From NCBI GenBank assembly GCA_031257955.1, contig JAIRNQ010000259.1:1-8401 (forward strand): DNA of 8,401 nt, read 5' to 3'. The notes under the pieces were generated by a model. The model had not been told where the DNA came from and searched no databases. It saw nothing but the letters and a program-made list of their open reading frames with translations. Both the position numbers and the translations under genes were made by a program. This DNA comes from Deltaproteobacteria bacterium (GTDB lineage Bacteria > Desulfobacterota > Desulfarculia > Adiutricales > Adiutricaceae). Position 1 is the first letter of the stretch; every line of letters begins with the position of its first letter. Positions 5,206-8,401 of this stretch are shown here, one piece after another.

Positions 5206-6978
5206 ATGTCTAAAGGCTCCGCCGGGACCGGCAACCGAGTAATTAACACGATTCGGTTGATTAAATCAATGAAACCTTACGGGCCGGAAACGGCGCTGAC
5301 CTTGGTCTGCACTCTGCTGAAGCATTTGGTAACCCTGACTACCGCCGGTATGGTCGCTTACATGGTCGGTCTGGCCATGGAAGGACAATTGGCCGAGCAT
5401 TTTAGATTCCTCTTTGGTTGGCTGTGCGTGGGCATATTTATCCGGGCCACCATGTATTACGGCGAGATGTGGTTTGGCCATGACGTGGCTTACAAGATCC
5501 TGAAGGATTTCCGCATTAACCTTTTCGCCCAGGTGGACAAGATTTCCCCGGCCTATCAGTTACTTCACCATACCGGCAACATCGGCTCCACGCTTCTGGC
5601 CGACGTGGAAATGTTGGAGTGGTTTTTGGCCCACACTTTCGGAACGGCTGTCGTTTCCGTCATCATTACTTTGGCCATACTGGTTTCCCTGGCTTGGATT
5701 AGCTTACCGCTGGCCGCTTTGACGTTGGTCTCCGCGGTTTTGGTCGCCTACACGCCGTTTTTGCTCTACGGCAAAGCCGACAGGCAAGGTAAAGACATAA
5801 GGGAATTGCTGGCCAAAGCCAACGTCGTGACCCTTGAGGGCATCCATGGCCTTAGGGAGCTTCTTACCCTCAACCAACTGGAACGCTATAAGAAAAAAAA
5901 CAGACTGGCCATGGAGGCTCTATACGATTCCCAATTGGCTTACGGACGCAGGCAAGGTACGGAAAACTTGCTGATGAATGCCTTGGTTGGTTTTTTTACC
6001 GTGGCGGTAATGGCCATTGGGGCCTCTATGGTCGCCGCCGGCACTCTGGATTTTAGCCTTTACCCCGTAGCCGTCCTTCTCGGCTCGCTTTTGTTTTCGC
6101 CTATTATCGAGATCTGCGGGGTAGCCAGAAACCTGGGGATAGTTTTCGCCGCCGCCAACCGGGTCCAGTTGGTGCTAAGCGCCGTGCCAACGGTCAAAGA
6201 TGAGGGTACCATAAGCGAAATCGCCACCCTAAACCCCGACATTAGCTTCGAGGGGGTTAGTTTTAGGTATCTCGACGATGAGCCTGAGGCGGTAAAGGAT
6301 ATCTCCTTTAACATTAAGCCAGGCCAGGTTACCGCTTTGGTGGGGCCCTCCGGTGCCGGCAAGACGACCTGCGTTAATCTCCTGCTTCGCCACTGGGACC
6401 GAAATAACGGCCTTATCAAGATCGGTGGGGAGGACATAAAAAATCTGGCCTTTAACGGCTTGCGCGATATTTGTTGCGCCGTGCCCCAGGACATTTACCT
6501 ATTTAACGTAAGCGTCAAGGAAAACATACGCCTGGGTAAACCGTCGGCCAGCGATCTTGAGGTGGTCGAAGCGGCCAAAGCCGCCTTCGCCCACGAATTC
6601 ATCGAAAACTTGCCCGACGGCTACGACACGATAACCGGCGAGAGGGGGTTCCAGCTCTCCGGAGGACAACGCCAACGGGTGGCGATTGCCCGGGCTTTCC
6701 TCAAGAATTCGCCCATATTGATTTTTGACGAGGCCGTATCCAATCTGGACACCGAAAACGAGTATTATCTACAGCGAACGATTAAAAGCTTAATTGAGCG
6801 TAAAACCATATTATTGGTGGCCCACCGACTTTCGACCATAATGGCCGCCAACCAACTGATAGTCATGGACGGGGGAAGGATAGCGCAAATCGGAAGCCCA
6901 GCTAAACTAATCGCGGAGAATGGAGTTTTCAAGGATCTGGTGGACGGACAAATAAGCAAGCAAAGGCTACACTCATAG
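5206..6978 (+). CDS. ABC half-transporter, membrane domain fused to ATPase (subunit 2)
   Basis: A 590-residue exporter-fold half-transporter, probable partner of the preceding one. Hydrophobic spans lie near residues 28-56, 64-84, 143-163, 165-186, 257-280 and 286-302. The ATPase domain runs from about 345 to 580, with Walker A GPSGAGKTT (380-388), Q428, signature LSGGQRQ (484-490), Walker B ILIFDE (504-509), D-loop SNLD (512-515) and H540. All catalytic residues are intact, so it is not a degenerate site. Position 511 is V (EAVSNLD) where most exporters have T. I start it at ATG 5206 (MSKGSAGTG), with GAGG and GAGAG motifs 4-14 bases upstream. The frame extends 14 codons to a GTG at 5164, but that start has no ribosome binding site and overlaps a hairpin. 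It lies 296 bases after subunit 1 and 381 before the NikA-like gene. Substrate is unknown; import of metal-loaded metallophore (YbtPQ/IrtAB-like) or metallophore export are both open. Confidence 0.93.
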   Translation: MSKGSAGTGNRVINTIRLIKSMKPYGPETALTLVCTLLKHLVTLTTAGMVAYMVGLAMEGQLAEHFRFLFGWLCVGIFIRATMYYGEMWFGHDVAYKILKDFRINLFAQVDKISPAYQLLHHTGNIGSTLLADVEMLEWFLAHTFGTAVVSVIITLAILVSLAWISLPLAALTLVSAVLVAYTPFLLYGKADRQGKDIRELLAKANVVTLEGIHGLRELLTLNQLERYKKKNRLAMEALYDSQLAYGRRQGTENLLMNALVGFFTVAVMAIGASMVAAGTLDFSLYPVAVLLGSLLFSPIIEICGVARNLGIVFAAANRVQLVLSAVPTVKDEGTISEIATLNPDISFEGVSFRYLDDEPEAVKDISFNIKPGQVTALVGPSGAGKTTCVNLLLRHWDRNNGLIKIGGEDIKNLAFNGLRDICCAVPQDIYLFNVSVKENIRLGKPSASDLEVVEAAKAAFAHEFIENLPDGYDTITGERGFQLSGGQRQRVAIARAFLKNSPILIFDEAVSNLDTENEYYLQRTIKSLIERKTILLVAHRLSTIMAANQLIVMDGGRIAQIGSPAKLIAENGVFKDLVDGQISKQRLHS

Positions 6979-6989
6979 CGGCTCCTTTG

Positions 6990-7011
6990 CCGTTTGGGCC
7001 AAGCCAAACGG
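6990..7011 (+). promoter_or_regulatory. Perfect 8-bp hairpin just after the second ABC gene
   Basis: CCGTTTGG (6990-6997), loop GCCAAG, CCAAACGG (7004-7011), starting 11 bases after the stop codon. There is no T-run after it, so it is not a standard intrinsic terminator. It may protect the 3' end of the ABC message from degradation. Its 3' arm is also the first unit of the 18-bp repeat. Confidence 0.55.
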
Positions 7012-7111
7012 TCGGCCAAGCCAGACACTGGCCACCAACCCAGACACGGGCGGCCATCCAAACGGTCGATTAAGCTAGACACGGGCTGGTCAGCCAAACG
7101 GTCGGCCAAGC
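7004..7111 (+). repeat. Tandem repeat of about 18-bp period before the NikA-like gene
   Basis: Six imperfect units begin at 7004, 7021, 7040, 7058, 7075 and 7094. Two types occur: CCAAACGGTCGGCCAAGC (7004, 7094 and the variant at 7058) and CCAGACACGGG-like (7021, 7040, 7075). The 7004 and 7094 copies are identical over at least 18 bases. Spacing varies between 17 and 19 bases. It is not in a credible reading frame and has no known family that I recognise. Confidence 0.75.
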
Positions 7112-7140
7112 TTTAGTCCAGTAATGGACACCGACCGTTT
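7096..7140 (+). promoter_or_regulatory. Long inverted repeat with nested hairpin
   Basis: AAACGGTCGG (7096-7105) pairs perfectly with CCGACCGTTT (7131-7140). Inside the loop TCCA (7117-7120) pairs with TGGA (7125-7128) across GTAA. The 5' arm is the last unit of the 18-bp repeat, so any of the repeat units with AAACGGTCGG could compete for the same 3' arm. No T-run follows. It may be an RNA structure or an operator; the sequence does not decide. Confidence 0.5.
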
Positions 7141-7359
7141 CCCGGTTTCGTCATCCGACCAACAGTGGCGTCCGACAGGAAACCACAAGCGCCCAAACGC
7201 CAGGCTGGAGGTTTTCGGCTCATCGCTGGACCGCCACTGGGCCACAAGTGGTTCGCGACTTGGCCGAAATTGGGCATCCACTGGGCTCCGGTCAATTTTT
7301 GACTGCGATGATGGCATTTTCCCGGATTCGCCACGCCGCCGTTTCATTTGGGAGGCAGC
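7141..7359 (+). other. Remaining spacer before the NikA-like gene
   Basis: No gene and no clear sigma70 promoter are visible. TTGACT at 7299-7304 lacks a matching -10. A small palindrome GTCAA-TTT-TTGAC lies at 7291-7303, about 57 bases before the start codon, and could be an operator half-site pair. CCACT/AGTGG (around 7233-7250) gives another small hairpin. I saw no NikR-like GTATGA/TCATAC or GTGTTAC/GTAACAC pair. The ribosome binding site GGGAGG is at 7350-7355. Confidence 0.45.
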
Positions 7360-8401
7360 ATGAAACATCTCCAGCGTTTCCGACTTTTCCTTCCCATCAT
7401 TTCCGTTCTCTGGCTTCTGGCCTTTCTGTTCGCTTTTGGCTGTTCCGGAGAAAATCAGGAGGCCCCGGCCGCCGGGACCCAGACCGAAAGCCCCAGCGAA
7501 GGCCCGAGTTCTGGCGACAGCCCCAGCCAAGGCGCGAGTTCTGGCGACAAGCCCATAACCATAACCCTGGCCGGCGCCTCTGACGTGGGCGACCTAAATC
7601 CCCATTTATCCAGCGCCGCCGCCTACGCCCAGGATTTCCTGTACGATGGGCTGGTCACCTCAAGCAGCGGAAAAATTATCCCGGCCCTGGCCGAGAGTTG
7701 GGAAGTATCGGAGGATGGGAAGGAACTCGTTTTCCATCTGCGGAAGGGAGTCAAGTTCTCCGACGGAAGCGACTTTAACGCCAATGACGTAAAAAGGAAT
7801 TTTGACGCCGTTCTCTCCCACCGTGAAGACTATAACTGGATGGGGCTGGTAAATTCGTTGGACGCCTATGAGGTCGTGGACGGAGAAACCTTTAAGATAA
7901 CTTTAAAGGAACCCTATTACGCGGCTTTGCTGGAACTTTCCACGGGTCGCCCTTTTAGGTTTTTGGCCCAAGCCGGCTTCCTGGACGACGGTACCTCGGT
8001 AAACGGCATAAAAGCGCCCATAGGTACGGGTAAATGGAAGTTGTACGAGCACGTGGACGGCGAATACGTGACCTTTTCAAGAAACGAACATTACTGGGGA
8101 GATCCGCCCAAACTCGATGGCTTCACCATTCGGGTCATTCCCAAAGGCGAGACGGCGGTAGCTTCCCTGAAAGCCGGCGAGGTCGACATGATATATGACT
8201 CTTTCGAGTCAGAACTCATGAATATCGGCAACTTTGAAACCTTCGTTCAGGACCCAAACTACGTAACTTTCGTTTCCGGCCCCATGTTCACCCGGCTCAT
8301 GACCTTAAACACTACCCGGACGCCTTTGGACGACATTAGGGTCCGACAGGCCATAGCCCTGGCCCTGGACCGCCAGGCCTTGGTCGAAAACGTTTTCGGA
8401 A
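7360..8401 (+). CDS. NikA-like nickel/metallophore-binding lipoprotein, 3' end cut by window edge
   Basis: Periplasmic substrate-binding protein of the SBP_bac_5 family, the receptor for a Nik/Opp-type ABC importer. The first 347 residues are visible. Residues 1-27 form a signal peptide with basic start and hydrophobic core, followed by C28 (FAFGC lipobox), so a lipid-anchored protein is expected. A Ser/Pro/Gly-rich linker (29-64) with a ten-residue tandem repeat precedes the folded domain. Matches to E. coli NikA, from memory, are close: DLNPHLSS (78-85), SEDGKELVFHLRKGVKFSDG (117-136), RPFRFLA (197-203), NGIKAPIGTGKW (215-226), RNEHYWG (241-247) and VRQAIALALDR (328-338). The RPFRF arginine corresponds to the NikA residue that contacts the metal-chelator complex. 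A second NikA arginine (R97) appears to be D157 here. Start ATG 7360 follows GGGAGG. Permease and ATPase genes are expected to the right. Nickel is the best guess; cobalt or an opine-type chelate is possible. Confidence 0.88.
   Translation, partial: MKHLQRFRLFLPIISVLWLLAFLFAFGCSGENQEAPAAGTQTESPSEGPSSGDSPSQGASSGDKPITITLAGASDVGDLNPHLSSAAAYAQDFLYDGLVTSSSGKIIPALAESWEVSEDGKELVFHLRKGVKFSDGSDFNANDVKRNFDAVLSHREDYNWMGLVNSLDAYEVVDGETFKITLKEPYYAALLELSTGRPFRFLAQAGFLDDGTSVNGIKAPIGTGKWKLYEHVDGEYVTFSRNEHYWGDPPKLDGFTIRVIPKGETAVASLKAGEVDMIYDSFESELMNIGNFETFVQDPNYVTFVSGPMFTRLMTLNTTRTPLDDIRVRQAIALALDRQALVENVFG
7489..7548 (+). repeat. 30-bp tandem repeat (two units) in the lipoprotein linker
   Basis: Units 7489-7518 and 7519-7548 differ at two positions and encode SPSEGPSSGD and SPSQGASSGD. 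It is in frame and lies between the lipidated cysteine and the binding domain, so it only changes tether length. Confidence 0.9.

Noticed and set aside
6765..7109. Minus-strand frame running through the 18-bp repeat and the end of the second ABC gene
   Set aside because: Most of it is antisense to a clear ATPase domain, and the rest is repeat-derived sequence with no recognisable domain.
7180..7300. Second cobalamin riboswitch on the plus strand (CAGGAAACC and CCGCCACTG fragments)
   Set aside because: The fragments are in the wrong order for the aptamer, the full B12 box is absent and no other core block is present.
7299..7327. Sigma70 promoter for the NikA-like gene from TTGACT
   Set aside because: No -10-like hexamer occurs at a 15-19 base spacing; the downstream sequence is CCCGGATT.

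Overview
The window looks like chromosomal DNA of a Gram-negative anaerobe. GC-rich genes alternate with AT-rich, repeat-filled spacers. A lipoprotein-type NikA-like binding protein, a cobalamin riboswitch in front of a DUF2162/ExbB pair and the general codon style would fit a Desulfobacterota (deltaproteobacterial) lineage. That placement is inference; no rRNA or other phylogenetic marker is present.

Left half, minus strand (about 2142 down to 1): a sigma70-like promoter (2114-2142), a full cobalamin aptamer (1941-2100), a rho-independent terminator (1816-1846), a DUF2162-type polytopic membrane protein (796-1785, TTG start), and a MotA/TolQ/ExbB-family proton-channel subunit that runs off the left edge (1-596). 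This reads as a B12-repressed operon for energised uptake of cobalt or corrinoids.

Centre (2143-3109): an apparently empty stretch is followed by the remains of a BrnA-like (DUF4415-type) antitoxin gene on the minus strand (2326-2633), frameshifted by an imperfect 35-bp tandem duplication. Next, on the plus strand, come a strong promoter (2683-2710), a structured leader or small RNA ending in a strong terminator (2806-2851), and a 13-bp minisatellite (2938-3010) in the untranslated region of the next gene.

Right half, plus strand: two full-length exporter-fold ABC half-transporters (3110-4909 and 5206-6978), which probably form a heterodimer, then the start of a NikA-like nickel/metallophore-binding lipoprotein (7360 to the right edge). 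The gaps between them hold a 50-bp-period repeat, mutually exclusive hairpins and an 18-bp-period repeat.

Both halves point to transition-metal acquisition: cobalt/corrinoid on the left, nickel or cobalt (possibly metallophore-bound) on the right. The most distinctive points are the pairing of YbtPQ/IrtAB-like or exporter ABC proteins with a NikA-type receptor, the leader/sRNA with its own promoter and terminator, the broken antitoxin, and the fact that nearly every spacer right of 2300 carries a tandem repeat of a different period.
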